A DNA stretch of 64,000 nucleotides from Candidatus Peregrinibacteria bacterium GW2011_GWF2_43_17. Its GTDB lineage: Bacteria > Patescibacteriota > Gracilibacteria > UBA1369 > UBA12470. Below, one piece after another: positions 47,524 to 57,982 of this stretch. The notes under the pieces were generated by a model that was not told the origin of the DNA, ran no database searches, and saw nothing but the letters and a program-made list of their open reading frames with translations. Position 1 is the stretch's first letter, and every line of letters begins with the position of its first letter. Both the position numbers and the translations under genes were made by a program. The DNA lies in assembly GCA_000999315.1 (NCBI GenBank), contig LCFW01000002.1, positions 186,001-250,000 on the forward strand, in the 5' to 3' direction.

Positions 47524-48147
47524 CTACCGTCTACTATCTACCGTCTTCTTCCTCCACCACCTCCTCACAAACATCCCAACCAAAACCGCCAATATCACAA
47601 GCACTACGATATCAACAATTCGACTGTACTTCATCACGACTTCCCAGTTTTGCTTCAGATAAAACCCGACATAAGCCAAAAACGCATTCCACAACCCTGC
47701 CCCTAAAACCGTTAATATCACGAACTTCCACAGGTTCATTTTTGCCAATCCTGCCGGTAGAGATATCAAGTGCCTCACAACAGGTATGAATCTCGATATG
47801 AAAATCGTTGCCTCCCCATGCTTCCTAAAAAATCTTTCAGTTAAATTTAACTCCTCCTGATCCAACAAAACATATTTCCCGAATTTATTAACAAAAGGTC
47901 GTCCGCCATAAAGCCCGATAAAATAAGAGATCAAAGACCCGACGATACTTCCAAGCGTACTTATTCCGATAACTCCCAAAAACGAAAATCTGCCTTCGGC
48001 AATCAAAAACCCGGCAAAAGGCATAATCGCTTCACTCGGCACGGGGAATACCATACTTTCCATAATCATACCGAAAAAAACGGTAATATAACCTGTCGAT
48101 TCCATGAATCCGGTTATATACTCCGCTAAGAACTCGGTTATTCCCAT
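47524..48147 (-). CDS. DedA family membrane protein
   Basis: VFFGMIMESMVFPVPSEAIMPFAGFL, FRKHGEATIFISRFIPVVRHLISLPAGLAKM. Confidence 0.93.
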   Translation of the reverse strand: MGITEFLAEYITGFMESTGYITVFFGMIMESMVFPVPSEAIMPFAGFLIAEGRFSFLGVIGISTLGSIVGSLISYFIGLYGGRPFVNKFGKYVLLDQEELNLTERFFRKHGEATIFISRFIPVVRHLISLPAGLAKMNLWKFVILTVLGAGLWNAFLAYVGFYLKQNWEVVMKYSRIVDIVVLVILAVLVGMFVRRWWRKKTVDSRR

Positions 48148-48150
48148 ATG

Positions 48151-49314
48151 TTACTCGTCTTTTTTTGCCTTTTTCGTTTTCTTCTCCTTCTTTTCTTCTT
48201 TTTCTTCAGCAACTTCTTCGCTCTTCGCTTCTTCCTTCTTTTCCAAACTCAAAGTCAACCCGATTCTGTGCTCGTCAAGATTTACATCTATAATTCTGGC
48301 CTTAACTTTTTGACCGGCGGCAAGATTGGCCGGAGACAAATCGCCTTCAGTTGGCATCTCGGAAATATGAATAAGTCCATTAATTTCATCATTTAACTTC
48401 ATAAATGCGCCGAATTGAGCAACTCTCGTAACTTCACCTTCGACGATATTGCCAACTTTGAATTTTTTGGCGGCATCAATCCATGGATCGGGAACCAATC
48501 TCTTCATACTGAGAGAAATTTTATCTGCTTCCATACCGATGACGAGAACTTCGAGTTCATCGCCAACCTTCCCGTAATCAAGCGGATCGCTGACATGGCC
48601 CCAAGCGATTTCGGAAATATGGACGAGGCCTTCAAGCCCGTCAAATGCAACGAATATACCAAACTTAACAACACCGCTGATTCTACCCTTAACCTTCTGT
48701 CCGATTTTAAGCTTGGACATTGCAACAGATCTTTGGGCCGATTGAGCGGCCTTTTCAGATAAAATTAATTTACCGTTCTCTTTATCTATGCCGATAACTT
48801 TACAATCGAAATTTTGACCTATTAATTTTTGAAGTTTTTGCAAAATCATCGAACTGTCTGCGCCGTTAACACGAGGATAGTGCAAAGGAGCAAGTTGAGA
48901 TACCGGAATGAAACCTTTAATCCCGTCGATTTCAAGGAGAAGACCACCTTTATTGGCTTCGTTTGGTTTAACCTGAATGATTTTATCGTTTTCAAAAGCA
49001 TCCAAAAATCTCTGCCAACTTTTCTCCTGGCTGGCTTTCCTAAGAGACAAAACAACATAGCCCTCTTCGTTCTCAGGTTCCAGAACAGCCGCCGAAATAG
49101 TATCGCCGACTTGGATACTTTTTATTGTTTCTTGGCTGTCTTTTACCTCTTTCCCGGCAATAATACCGGTGGTAATACCTCCGATATCAATCATGATTCT
49201 GCTTTTTGAAAGGCTGATAATCGTGCCTTCAACAAGTTTGCCAGGGATCAACTTGATGATTTCAGGGGAATCCATCAGCAACTCCTCCATTAGAGTAACC
49301 TTTGTATCTGCCAT
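48151..49314 (-). CDS. rpsA: 30S ribosomal protein S1 (S1 RNA-binding repeats)
   Basis: Four S1 repeats, e.g. GQKVKGRISGVVKFGIFVAFDGLEGLVHISEIAWGHVSDP. Confidence 0.92.
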   Translation of the reverse strand: MADTKVTLMEELLMDSPEIIKLIPGKLVEGTIISLSKSRIMIDIGGITTGIIAGKEVKDSQETIKSIQVGDTISAAVLEPENEEGYVVLSLRKASQEKSWQRFLDAFENDKIIQVKPNEANKGGLLLEIDGIKGFIPVSQLAPLHYPRVNGADSSMILQKLQKLIGQNFDCKVIGIDKENGKLILSEKAAQSAQRSVAMSKLKIGQKVKGRISGVVKFGIFVAFDGLEGLVHISEIAWGHVSDPLDYGKVGDELEVLVIGMEADKISLSMKRLVPDPWIDAAKKFKVGNIVEGEVTRVAQFGAFMKLNDEINGLIHISEMPTEGDLSPANLAAGQKVKARIIDVNLDEHRIGLTLSLEKKEEAKSEEVAEEKEEKKEKKTKKAKKDE

Positions 49315-49499
49315 AAAACGTCTGTGCGCGATAGAAATTAAGTGTTAAAAGCTTTTCCAACAGGTGTTCTACCGCATTTTTAAGTTCACCCGATTGATAA
49401 AGCGGAGTAATTATAGGGGAGGTGAGGGGAAAAGTACAGGGGGATTTTGCATGGATAGTCGCGATTTTCTCCCGGGGAGAAAATCGCCAACCTGTTAAC

Positions 49500-52094
49500 T
49501 TATGCAGTTGCCTTTACCTTTTTTGCCAACGAGATCTCTACGTCGCTACCTTTTTTGCTAACTTTTACCATAGATCCTTCCTTGAATTTGCCTTCAAGCA
49601 TCCCTTGAGCGAGCGGATCTTCGACTCTGTCTTGAATCTGTCTTCTGACGGGTCTGGCTCCGTACGCCGGGTCATAACTCAATTCGGCAAGCATATCCAA
49701 TCCCGTCGGTGTAAGTTGAATTGTAATTTTTTTGTCCGAAATTCTTTTTTGCAAAATATCAATCTGCATTGTGACGATATTCTTGATGTTGTCGTGAGTC
49801 AGAGGATCGAAAACTATAACCTTATCAACGCGATTCAAAAACTCAGGTCTGAAATGCTTTTTAAGCTCTTCCAAAACCTGATCTTTTTTCTCTTTGAAAG
49901 CTTCCGCGGCGCGACTCAGCTCATTGGCATCCAGATGGAAACCGATCGGACCGGCCTTCTCCGTAAGTTGCTCGGCTCCGATATTGGATGTCATGACGAT
50001 AATCGTATTTTTGAAATCAACTTTCCGTCCCTTGCTATCGGTCAAAACGCCATCTTCCAAAATTTGCAATAACAGATTGAAAACTTCGGGATGTGCCTTC
50101 TCCACTTCGTCAAAAAGCACAACGCTGTAGGGCTTCCTTCTGACAGCTTCGGTGAGTTGTCCGCCCTCTTCGTAACCGACATAACCGGCTGTTGCACCGA
50201 CCAAGCGGGAAGTATTATGGCGCTCCATAAATTCACTCATGTCTATCTTAATAAGAGCATTTTCATCGTTGTAAATTTCTGATGCAAGTGCTTTAACCAG
50301 CTCCGTTTTACCGACACCCGTTGGGCCCAAGAACATGAACGAACCTATCGGTCTGTTCGGGTTGGAAATACCCGTTCGAGATCTTCTGATTGCGGTTGAA
50401 ACAGCCTTTACCGCACTTTCTTGTCCGACAATTCGTTTATGCAAATATGTTTCCAAATTCATAAGCCTGTCGGTATCCGTCTTGACGAGTTTCGCGACAG
50501 GGATGCCGGTCATCTTGGCGACAACTTGAGCGATATCGTCTTCGGATATATTTCCTCTGAGTTCTTTCGGGACTTTGACCTGTCTGACTTTTTCCATGCC
50601 TTTAATAGTATCTATCTCTTGAGTTCGCAGTTCCGCGGCTTTTTCGTAATCTTGGCGAGAAACGCACTCTTCCTTCTGTTTTATTATATCTCCGAGTTTT
50701 TTTTGCAGCTTCTTGAGTTCGCTGGAATCGGTATTGGATTGCATGCTTTTCAAAGCGGCCGCTTCATCTATCAAATCTATCGCTTTATCGGGTAAAAATC
50801 TGTCATTTACATATCTTTTTGAAAAAACAACGGCCGAAGCGATAGCCTCATCAGTGATGACCAAATTGTGATGTTCCTCGAAAGAAGACCTGATACCTTT
50901 AAGTATCGCTATACAATCATCTTCGGCGGGTTCATCAACAACTATAGGTTGGAATCTTCGTTCCAAAGCCGCATCTTTTTCGACATTTTTCCTGTATTCG
51001 TTGATAGTCGTGGCGCCTATAACCTGTAGTTTCCCTCTTGAGAGCGCTGGTTTTAAAATATTTGCCGCATCAAGACTGCCTTCCGCCGCACCCGCTCCTA
51101 TAACCGTATGTAATTCGTCAATAAATAAAATCACGTCATCGGCACTCATTGCCTCATCGATAATTTGTTTGAATCTTTCTTCGAATTCACCTCTATATTT
51201 TGTCCCTGCGACAACCGAAGACATTTGTAATTGCAAAATTCTTTTCCCGAGCATATTTGTTGGGACTTTCTCCTGTAAAATCGCTTGCGCCAAACCTTCG
51301 ACGACTGCGGTTTTACCAACACCCGGTTCACCTATGATTACAGGGTTGTTTTTTGTCTTTCTTTGCAAAATACTGATCGTGCGTTCGATCTCCTTTTCTC
51401 TGCCGATAATCGGATCGAGCTCCTTTTTCCTGTATTGGTCTACGAGATCTATCGTGAAATAGTCGAGCGCGGGGGTTTTCGAATTGTTTTTCTTCTTTTT
51501 ATAAGGAGCTTCCTTCTGATTGCCGACCATGACGTTTTGAAGTCCGCCCAGAAGCAATTCGAGAGGGTTTACTCCGTGTTGTCCGTTGCCGCCCATCATG
51601 CCGAAAGCGCCACTGCCTCCTTTTATTGTTTCAAAAGCGGTGTGCAGTTCATTTTTGATATCCTCCGGATTGATTTTCATATTTTCCAAAATCACGGTAG
51701 CGGCGGTATTCTCCTGATTGACGAGAGCATATAAAAGGTGTTCGGTCCCGACAAACATATGTCCGAAACCGTGAGCGTATTTGAGAGACTCCTCTATAAC
51801 CTTTTTTGCAAAACCACTCAAAGACATTCCATCATCCATCCCGATTGGTTTTTTCGTACCGGAAGCGGTCTTCGCCCTGCCGACGCTTTTAAGGACCAAA
51901 TTGACGTTTTCGAGCGATACGCCGAAATTCATCAAAACTGCCGCGCCCAAAGAGTTGGTTTGGCTCAAGATGCCGAGAAGAATATGTTCCGTTCCCGTAT
52001 AGTCGCTTTTCATCTGCTTGGCGACTTCTTGGGCTACGACTAGCGCCTGTCTTGCTTCTTTCGTGAACTTGTCGAACTTGTTCGGTTCCTGCAT
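49500..52094 (-). CDS. clpC: ATP-dependent Clp protease ATP-binding subunit ClpC
   Basis: Clp_N repeats, IGEPGVGKTAVVEGLAQ, UVR motif KQKEECVSRQDYEKAAELR, GPTGVGKTELVKALA. Confidence 0.95.
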   Translation of the reverse strand: MQEPNKFDKFTKEARQALVVAQEVAKQMKSDYTGTEHILLGILSQTNSLGAAVLMNFGVSLENVNLVLKSVGRAKTASGTKKPIGMDDGMSLSGFAKKVIEESLKYAHGFGHMFVGTEHLLYALVNQENTAATVILENMKINPEDIKNELHTAFETIKGGSGAFGMMGGNGQHGVNPLELLLGGLQNVMVGNQKEAPYKKKKNNSKTPALDYFTIDLVDQYRKKELDPIIGREKEIERTISILQRKTKNNPVIIGEPGVGKTAVVEGLAQAILQEKVPTNMLGKRILQLQMSSVVAGTKYRGEFEERFKQIIDEAMSADDVILFIDELHTVIGAGAAEGSLDAANILKPALSRGKLQVIGATTINEYRKNVEKDAALERRFQPIVVDEPAEDDCIAILKGIRSSFEEHHNLVITDEAIASAVVFSKRYVNDRFLPDKAIDLIDEAAALKSMQSNTDSSELKKLQKKLGDIIKQKEECVSRQDYEKAAELRTQEIDTIKGMEKVRQVKVPKELRGNISEDDIAQVVAKMTGIPVAKLVKTDTDRLMNLETYLHKRIVGQESAVKAVSTAIRRSRTGISNPNRPIGSFMFLGPTGVGKTELVKALASEIYNDENALIKIDMSEFMERHNTSRLVGATAGYVGYEEGGQLTEAVRRKPYSVVLFDEVEKAHPEVFNLLLQILEDGVLTDSKGRKVDFKNTIIVMTSNIGAEQLTEKAGPIGFHLDANELSRAAEAFKEKKDQVLEELKKHFRPEFLNRVDKVIVFDPLTHDNIKNIVTMQIDILQKRISDKKITIQLTPTGLDMLAELSYDPAYGARPVRRQIQDRVEDPLAQGMLEGKFKEGSMVKVSKKGSDVEISLAKKVKATA

Positions 52095-52201
52095 ATTTTT
52101 ATTTTGTTTAAATTTTTATCTAAGAAATTATATCATTTTTTAGGGAGTCGAGCACTCAAATATCTTTGCATGAATCCCTTAAAAGTAGTCTAATTTAAAA
52201 C

Positions 52202-52228
52202 CTGGCACTCGTTATTGTAGAGTGCTAA
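52202..52228. promoter_or_regulatory. CIRCE (HrcA operator) upstream of clpC
   Basis: ctgGCACTC-N9-GAGTGCTAA versus consensus TTAGCACTC-N9-GAGTGCTAA; spacer exactly 9. Confidence 0.85.
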
Positions 52229-52249
52229 AGGGGAAAAGTCCAATAAAGT

Positions 52250-52735
52250 TTAAAGTTCCTCGACAAATCTCCACATCTTATCCAGCCCAACCTTAATGCC
52301 AATTCGCGAACTCGCTTTTATTTTCGCAACTCTATATCCTCTATCCTCAACATAGAAATTTTCGCTTTCACATAAATCAATCTCGCTGTGCTCACGTCCT
52401 ATCCCGAATATTTTGCATAATTTCCCCGGTCCATCGATAGTTTCGACCGCTCTTATCAAAACGGCCGCCGGAAACCCCTCTTTCTCGGTAACAAAATTCA
52501 AGCAATGATACATCCCATAAATAAAATACACATAACTGTATCCGGCCGATCCGAACATGACTTTGTTTCGCGGAGTCATTCCTCTTGCGGCATGACAAGC
52601 CGGGTCATCCTTGCCGACATAAGCCTCCACTTCTGTTATTCGCCCGGATTTATCATTGAAAACAATGTATTTACCAAGCAACTCTTTTGCCACCAAAAGA
52701 GTTGGTCTCTCGAAAAAATCTCTTCCAAGTTTCAT
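52250..52735 (-). CDS. 3-methyladenine DNA glycosylase (MPG/AAG family)
   Basis: ATELLGKY-like LLVAKELLGKYIV, RITEVEAYVGKDDPACHAARGMTPRNKVMFGSAGYSYVYFIYGMYHCLNFVTE. Confidence 0.95.
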   Translation of the reverse strand: MKLGRDFFERPTLLVAKELLGKYIVFNDKSGRITEVEAYVGKDDPACHAARGMTPRNKVMFGSAGYSYVYFIYGMYHCLNFVTEKEGFPAAVLIRAVETIDGPGKLCKIFGIGREHSEIDLCESENFYVEDRGYRVAKIKASSRIGIKVGLDKMWRFVEEL

Positions 52736-52755
52736 ACTATATGTCTATTTGTCTA

Positions 52756-54279
52756 TCAGTCTATGCTTCCCGCCATATTCACAACAATCTCCTCATAACC
52801 GACATCTCCTTCAACATAAAAGCATGAACTTTCATCTCTCTCGACATAAATCCCATACTTCCCATCTTCTGAAACGGAGAACGCTTTCTTACCATTTGCC
52901 AACTCGATAGAAGTGCCATCGTGCTCATCAATGCTTTCACTCAAAATATCAAGCCCGACAGCTTCTGCCGAATCTATATCCTCCGTAAAACCGTAATGAC
53001 CGCTTCCGCCGCTATAGTACCAGCTGGACGGATATTGCATTGAAAATTCGTAAGGGTAACTTTCAAAATATCTATAACCCTCCATAACCTCAACCGTAGA
53101 ACCGACCTGGCCATCTTCAACAGTCACAACCGTTTTTGGCAAACCGATCGCCTCATCATTCCCTGAAACCAAACCCCAAGTCGTTAAGTCACCAGGTTCG
53201 AAATAGGCGATCACTTCGGCATCAAATCCGGGATCAGTTACATATATCATCAAAATTCTTCTCATATCGTGCCCATCCTCATATTCGGCATAAGCATAGT
53301 TTGGCTCTGCAAACTCAATGCGGGTCGTGTACCAAGTGCCGCCCAGAGTCGCATCTTCAGGTGCAAGTTCGCCGATATTTTCACCGATAGCTGAAACGAT
53401 ATCGTCATAATTTTCCTCGTCATTATCAATGTCATCCTCTTCAACATCCTCTTCTTCATCTGTAGTTTCCAAGTCGGTAGCCCCGTACCCATCTCCCAAC
53501 GGTATCAACTTGAATGTCGCCAATGATTGATTGAATAAATTCCTATAATAAGTTCTGTTTGTCGCATCGTAGTTATAGTGAGTGAACTCATAAACTTCAC
53601 CATCGCTTCTCATCACATAATAGGAAACCGAATCACCCAATTGAGAGGTGAGCTTCAAAGCTGAAACCGATTCCGCTCCGATTACACTTTCATCCGCTCC
53701 TTGAGAGTCAACTTCGCTCGTGAAATCGGTGAGCCACCCGGTCAAATCATATCCGTTAGGATTATAATAAACTATCACGGATATATAATCGTTCGCCAAT
53801 GAGGACTCTTCGTCTTTCAAAGGCAATATGAAAGCAACATTATTATCTCCGTGGTCAATCTCCCAATCGCTCATTATCTCCCAAGAGAACCCGACATCCT
53901 GATCGGAATAAAGTTGTTCTTTTATTTCTTCGGTTTCACTTTCGTCCTCTTCGAGGATATGTATTGATGTTATATTGATGACATCTTTGCCCTTATCGGT
54001 GGCTTCGGTAACTTGACCGTAAATTTCGACATCTTTGCCGATATATTTTTCAAGGTCCAAATCATAGATGTCGCTGTAAACGTAAACCACACTGCCATCT
54101 TTGAGTTCCAGGATATGAGTTGCGTTATCGCTGACCTTTATGCCGCCCAAAGATTTCAAGGTGCCGGTAAACACTCCGAAAGAAGTATCTATCAATCCGG
54201 AATCGTCGTCGCCCGATATTGCATTAAAAGCAAAAAAACCGACAAGGACAATGCAAATCAAAACAAAGAATTTTTTCAT
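52756..54279 (-). CDS. Hypothetical secreted protein
   Basis: 507 aa, N-terminal signal/TM, OB-like segment (LKDGSVVYVYSDIYDLDLEKYIGKDVEIYGQVTE). Confidence 0.7.
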   Translation of the reverse strand: MKKFFVLICIVLVGFFAFNAISGDDDSGLIDTSFGVFTGTLKSLGGIKVSDNATHILELKDGSVVYVYSDIYDLDLEKYIGKDVEIYGQVTEATDKGKDVINITSIHILEEDESETEEIKEQLYSDQDVGFSWEIMSDWEIDHGDNNVAFILPLKDEESSLANDYISVIVYYNPNGYDLTGWLTDFTSEVDSQGADESVIGAESVSALKLTSQLGDSVSYYVMRSDGEVYEFTHYNYDATNRTYYRNLFNQSLATFKLIPLGDGYGATDLETTDEEEDVEEDDIDNDEENYDDIVSAIGENIGELAPEDATLGGTWYTTRIEFAEPNYAYAEYEDGHDMRRILMIYVTDPGFDAEVIAYFEPGDLTTWGLVSGNDEAIGLPKTVVTVEDGQVGSTVEVMEGYRYFESYPYEFSMQYPSSWYYSGGSGHYGFTEDIDSAEAVGLDILSESIDEHDGTSIELANGKKAFSVSEDGKYGIYVERDESSCFYVEGDVGYEEIVVNMAGSID

Positions 54280-54288
54280 ATATTTTAT

Positions 54289-55329
54289 TTAAAATAATAG
54301 CTGATTTTTGGCTTCGGGAAGGCGTAAATGCTTACGCGCTCTGTCTGTGATCATCCTCCCGCGAGGAGTCCTTTCCATGAAGCCGAGTTGTAAAAGATAA
54401 GGTTCGTAAATATCTTCGACTGTGTTTTGCTCTTCATTCGTAGCCGCCGCGATTGTATTTAAGCCGACAGGTCCGCCGTTGAACTTTTCGGCAATGGTTA
54501 TCAAAATATCTCTGTCGGTATTGTCGAGCCCGAGTTCATCCACTCCAAGTGATGAAAGCGCTTTTTCAACGGTACTTATGTTGATTGCATCCGTATTCTC
54601 ATAAACCGTTGCGAAGTCGCGCACTCTTTTCAGTAGTCTGTTGGCTATTCTCGGCGTTTGTCTCGATGATTTTGAAAGTCTGATTGCCGCATCATTCTCA
54701 ATGGATAAATGTAAAATTTGTGCGGATCTCAAGATGACATCGCGAATTTCCTCTTCTTTATAAAATTCCAATTTGATGATATTGCCGAATCTATCGCGAA
54801 GAGGGGAGGATATCATACTCAACTTCGTCGTCGCCCCTATCAAAGTGAACTTAGGGAGTTTGAGTCTCATGGATCTGGCGGCGGGTCCTTTGCCTATCAC
54901 CAAATCGAGACAAAAATCTTCCATCGCGCTGTACAAAATCTCCTCGATCGGAGACTTGAGTCTGTGAATTTCATCTATAAAAAGAATATCGTTTTCTCGA
55001 AGGTTGGTTAAAATCGCCGCAAGATCGCCTTGTTTTTCAAGCGCCGGTCCCGACGTAGTCTTAATATTCACTCCCATCTCGTGAGCCAAAATATTAGCCA
55101 GAGTAGTCTTGCCCAAACCCGGAGATCCGTGAATAAGCACATGCTCAAGCGGTTCGCGCCTTTTCTTGGCCGCCTCCATAAAAACCGAAAGATTCTTTTT
55201 TACATCGGTTTGACCGATATATTCCGACATCTTTTTGGGACGCAAAGTTACTTCGATGATATCGCCTTTTTCAGTAGCGGAGGCAATAACCCTTTCATCG
55301 GTTTGTTGATTTTTCTTTGAAACTAGAGT
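54289..55329 (-). CDS. ruvB: Holliday junction branch-migration helicase RuvB
   Basis: [74 protein letters not shown]. Confidence 0.96.
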   Translation of the reverse strand, partial: TLVSKKNQQTDERVIASATEKGDIIEVTLRPKKMSEYIGQTDVKKNLSVFMEAAKKRREPLEHVLIHGSPGLGKTTLANILAHEMGVNIKTTSGPALEKQGDLAAILTNLRENDILFIDEIHRLKSPIEEILYSAMEDFCLDLVIGKGPAARSMRLKLPKFTLIGATTKLSMISSPLRDRFGNIIKLEFYKEEEIRDVILRSAQILHLSIENDAAIRLSKSSRQTPRIANRLLKRVRDFATVYENTDAINISTVEKALSSLGVDELGLDNTDRDILITIAEKFNGGPVGLNTIAAATNEEQNTVEDIYEPYLLQLGFMERTPRGRMITDRARKHLRLPEAKNQLLF

Positions 55330-55373
55330 CATAGCGTATAGAATTTGAGCACACAAAAACATACTATAAAGAG

Positions 55374-56081
55374 GTGACTAAAGAAAGTTTTTTTAAATTG
55401 AAAGATATAGTAGCGGCATTCCTGTTGACTGTCGGCTTGACACTGCTCGTGCAAGCAATTCTCGCATACATTCCTTATTTCACGACGCTTACCCGAGCCG
55501 ACATAAGCGGATACAATTTCGCGATACTGTATCTGTTGCAGATCGTAGTTTTCGCATTGCCGCTATTCGCAATCGTGTTCATCAGAAAAGGATTTAAATG
55601 GAGATTTTTCGGGTTTGAAACGGTTGGAGTCAAAGTCGCGATAAAATATATACTTCTCGGTTATTTTATGTATTGGATCGTGATGATGGTGATTACGAAT
55701 CTGATGATTGAATTTGATGTACAATTGCCGGGTTTCGAGACACAAGAAACTCATATGCCCTTGATGGGGGAGTCGCAGATCGAGTGGATAATATCGGCTT
55801 TGATAATCATTCTTGTGGCGCCGATATTCGAAGAAATTTTTTTTAGAGGATTTATTTTTAAAACCTTGATTGAAAGGAGCAAAACGTGGATTGCGTTTTT
55901 GATTTCCGGGGCGATTTTCGCCGGAATTCACCTGGAATTCGGTACTTTCATGCCGCTTTTCATACTCGGTCTTATCCTGAACTGGATCTTTTTTAAGACA
56001 AAAAGTATTTACCCGGGGATTTTATTCCATATAATCAATAATGCCATCGCATTAAGTTTAGAATATTACTTACTCTCCTAA
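55374..56081 (+). CDS. CPBP family intramembrane metalloprotease (GTG start)
   Basis: [57 protein letters not shown]. Confidence 0.88.
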   Translation: MTKESFFKLKDIVAAFLLTVGLTLLVQAILAYIPYFTTLTRADISGYNFAILYLLQIVVFALPLFAIVFIRKGFKWRFFGFETVGVKVAIKYILLGYFMYWIVMMVITNLMIEFDVQLPGFETQETHMPLMGESQIEWIISALIIILVAPIFEEIFFRGFIFKTLIERSKTWIAFLISGAIFAGIHLEFGTFMPLFILGLILNWIFFKTKSIYPGILFHIINNAIALSLEYYLLS

Positions 56082-56119
56082 AACGTCGAAATAAGTGGTA
56101 AAATAGAAAAGTAACACGT

Positions 56120-56195
56120 GCCCGCGTAGCTCAGTGGATAGAGCAGTAGCCTTCTAAGCTATTGGCCGCAGGTTCGATTCCTGCCGCGGGTACCA
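56120..56195 (+). tRNA. tRNA-Arg (TCT)
   Basis: Acceptor GCCCGCG/CGCGGGT, anticodon arm GTAGC-CTTCTAA-GCTAT, T-arm GCAGG-TTCGATT-CCTGC, encoded ACCA. Confidence 0.96.
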
Positions 56196-56274
56196 CAGGT
56201 CGGTAGCGAACCTGCCTGTCGGCAGGACAGGGCGAACGGCCCACATTATCAAGATGATTGCGACAGCAATCTCA
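56196..56274 (+). repeat. Dispersed palindromic repeat family, copy C (starts immediately after tRNA-Arg CCA)
   Basis: CAGGTCGGTAGCGAACCTGCCTGTCGGCAGGACAGGGCGAACGGCCCACATTATCAAGATGATTGCGACAGCAATCTC. Confidence 0.8.
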
Positions 56275-56277
56275 TTT

Positions 56278-56301
56278 CAGGTCGGTAGCGAAGCGAACGG
56301 A
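56278..56301 (+). repeat. Dispersed palindromic repeat family, short copy D
   Basis: CAGGTCGGTAGCGAAGCGAACGG, same ends as copy C with a minimal core. Confidence 0.6.
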
Positions 56302-56336
56302 TTAATCTCGCACCGCGAACCAGACGACTCCAAGAC

Positions 56337-57956
56337 CTACTCGCTCACATATAACGCCGCATTTTCCAGCAAGAAATGCGTGCTGGCGTTGAATTCGGGA
56401 TGTGGCGCAAACAAGATCACGGTACCATCACCGTAACTTGTTTCGACTATCGCAGGCATACCGTTCGAGCTGTAACCCGTATCGCTGACAATATCTATGG
56501 TGTAGCTTGCGATAACCGTGACGGTATCATCTACGGTGAAGACAGGCCCTCCGGCATAAGTTATGGCAAGAGTATCACCTGTGGTATACGCGCCACCCAA
56601 AATCGCATGATCGGTTTCAAGCTCGAAATCGGCAATAATACTGGCGCCGACATAATCCAGCCAAGATATATCGTAATCCGCCGTAACTCCAAGACCTATA
56701 CCGAGCATATCCGTCGTATAGTCGTAATACGATGTATAAGCGTGAAGTTGTTCACTGCCGGCAATAGCACCCCCGCAAATTCCGATAAATCCTCCTCCTT
56801 GATAAACATAATCCTGGAAAATCGTTTGCAATGCGGTATTCATACCATCGTAAGCGGCATCTTCACCGCCCGGATATACAACCAAATCATAATCATCCGT
56901 AGATAAACTACCCGCGGATTCGATTTCGAAACTGGTCATACTCGTTACGGTGTGACCGGCATTTTCCAAAATACTGATGATATAACTCACGCCCGAACTT
57001 GAAGTTTCCACTACCAAAACATCAAGAGAAACAGGTTCCGGCTCGGGTTCCGACGCAATGATTTCGCCAAACGCAAACCATGAAAACTCTTCCGTGCCAT
57101 GCACGGCATCCCATCCGGCGACGGCAAGCTCCTCAAGTCTGACATCGAAACCGCTAACGGATACATTTTTGATATCAATTTGAACCGTGTCGGATTCGTT
57201 TTCCGATTGAATTTCCACGAAAACTGAAGGTGTATCCACAAAAACATCGCTACAATCGCTTTCAAAACAAACAGTAGCCCAAGAGCTGGTAGTTTCACCG
57301 GTGTTAAATAAAATATTCCAAGGACTCAAATCAAGTGCGGGATCAATGGCGATATAGCCGACAGTTTCAGTTGTATGCCATCCGTCCCAACTGTTAACGG
57401 TGCTACTGCGACCGCGATCCTCTTCCAATCTAAACTCAAAACCCGTGGAAGTCAGATTTCGAATATCGGCTCTTACGGTATCGGTACCGTTCTCTGTTTG
57501 AATCAAAGCGAGTACGAGAGGAGTATCGGAAAAAGTTTCGGAAAAAATTACAGATCCCCAATTTGATCGGAGCAATTGTTTATAATTCACAGAGCCGACT
57601 TCGACACCGTCATTCGCGGTATATTCCGTTGGGTCAATGGCAAACCAATTCACATCCTCATAATAATGCCACCCATCAAGCCAACCTCGATTGCGACCGC
57701 GATCTTCCTCGAGTCTTATTTGGAAAGAAGTCATTGTTACGTTGCGTAAATCCACCTGAACGGCGTGCGATCCGTTCTCGGTTTGAATTTCCGCGAAAAC
57801 AAGGGGAGTATTTGAGAAAGCCTCGTCAAAAGTCACAGTCGTCCAAGTGGTGTTAATGGACTCTTCTCCAAACTGATAAGTTACATCGGTAGCAAAAGCT
57901 ACAGGTACGGTGTTGAGAATCAACAAAACCATAAAAAATAGTGAGATTTTTCTCAT
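56337..57956 (-). CDS. Secreted protein with three H-type-lectin-like repeats and a C-terminal BPL_N/GATase1-like domain
   Basis: Three repeats of TPLVFAEIQTENGS.AVQVDLRNVT...F.IRLEEDRGR...GWH..E...FAIDP; C-terminal LVVYPGGEDAAYDGM...QGGGFIGICGGAIAGSEQLH. Confidence 0.75.
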   Translation of the reverse strand: MRKISLFFMVLLILNTVPVAFATDVTYQFGEESINTTWTTVTFDEAFSNTPLVFAEIQTENGSHAVQVDLRNVTMTSFQIRLEEDRGRNRGWLDGWHYYEDVNWFAIDPTEYTANDGVEVGSVNYKQLLRSNWGSVIFSETFSDTPLVLALIQTENGTDTVRADIRNLTSTGFEFRLEEDRGRSSTVNSWDGWHTTETVGYIAIDPALDLSPWNILFNTGETTSSWATVCFESDCSDVFVDTPSVFVEIQSENESDTVQIDIKNVSVSGFDVRLEELAVAGWDAVHGTEEFSWFAFGEIIASEPEPEPVSLDVLVVETSSSGVSYIISILENAGHTVTSMTSFEIESAGSLSTDDYDLVVYPGGEDAAYDGMNTALQTIFQDYVYQGGGFIGICGGAIAGSEQLHAYTSYYDYTTDMLGIGLGVTADYDISWLDYVGASIIADFELETDHAILGGAYTTGDTLAITYAGGPVFTVDDTVTVIASYTIDIVSDTGYSSNGMPAIVETSYGDGTVILFAPHPEFNASTHFLLENAALYVSE

Positions 57957-57982
57957 ATTTTTAAAATTATGAATAAAAACTT

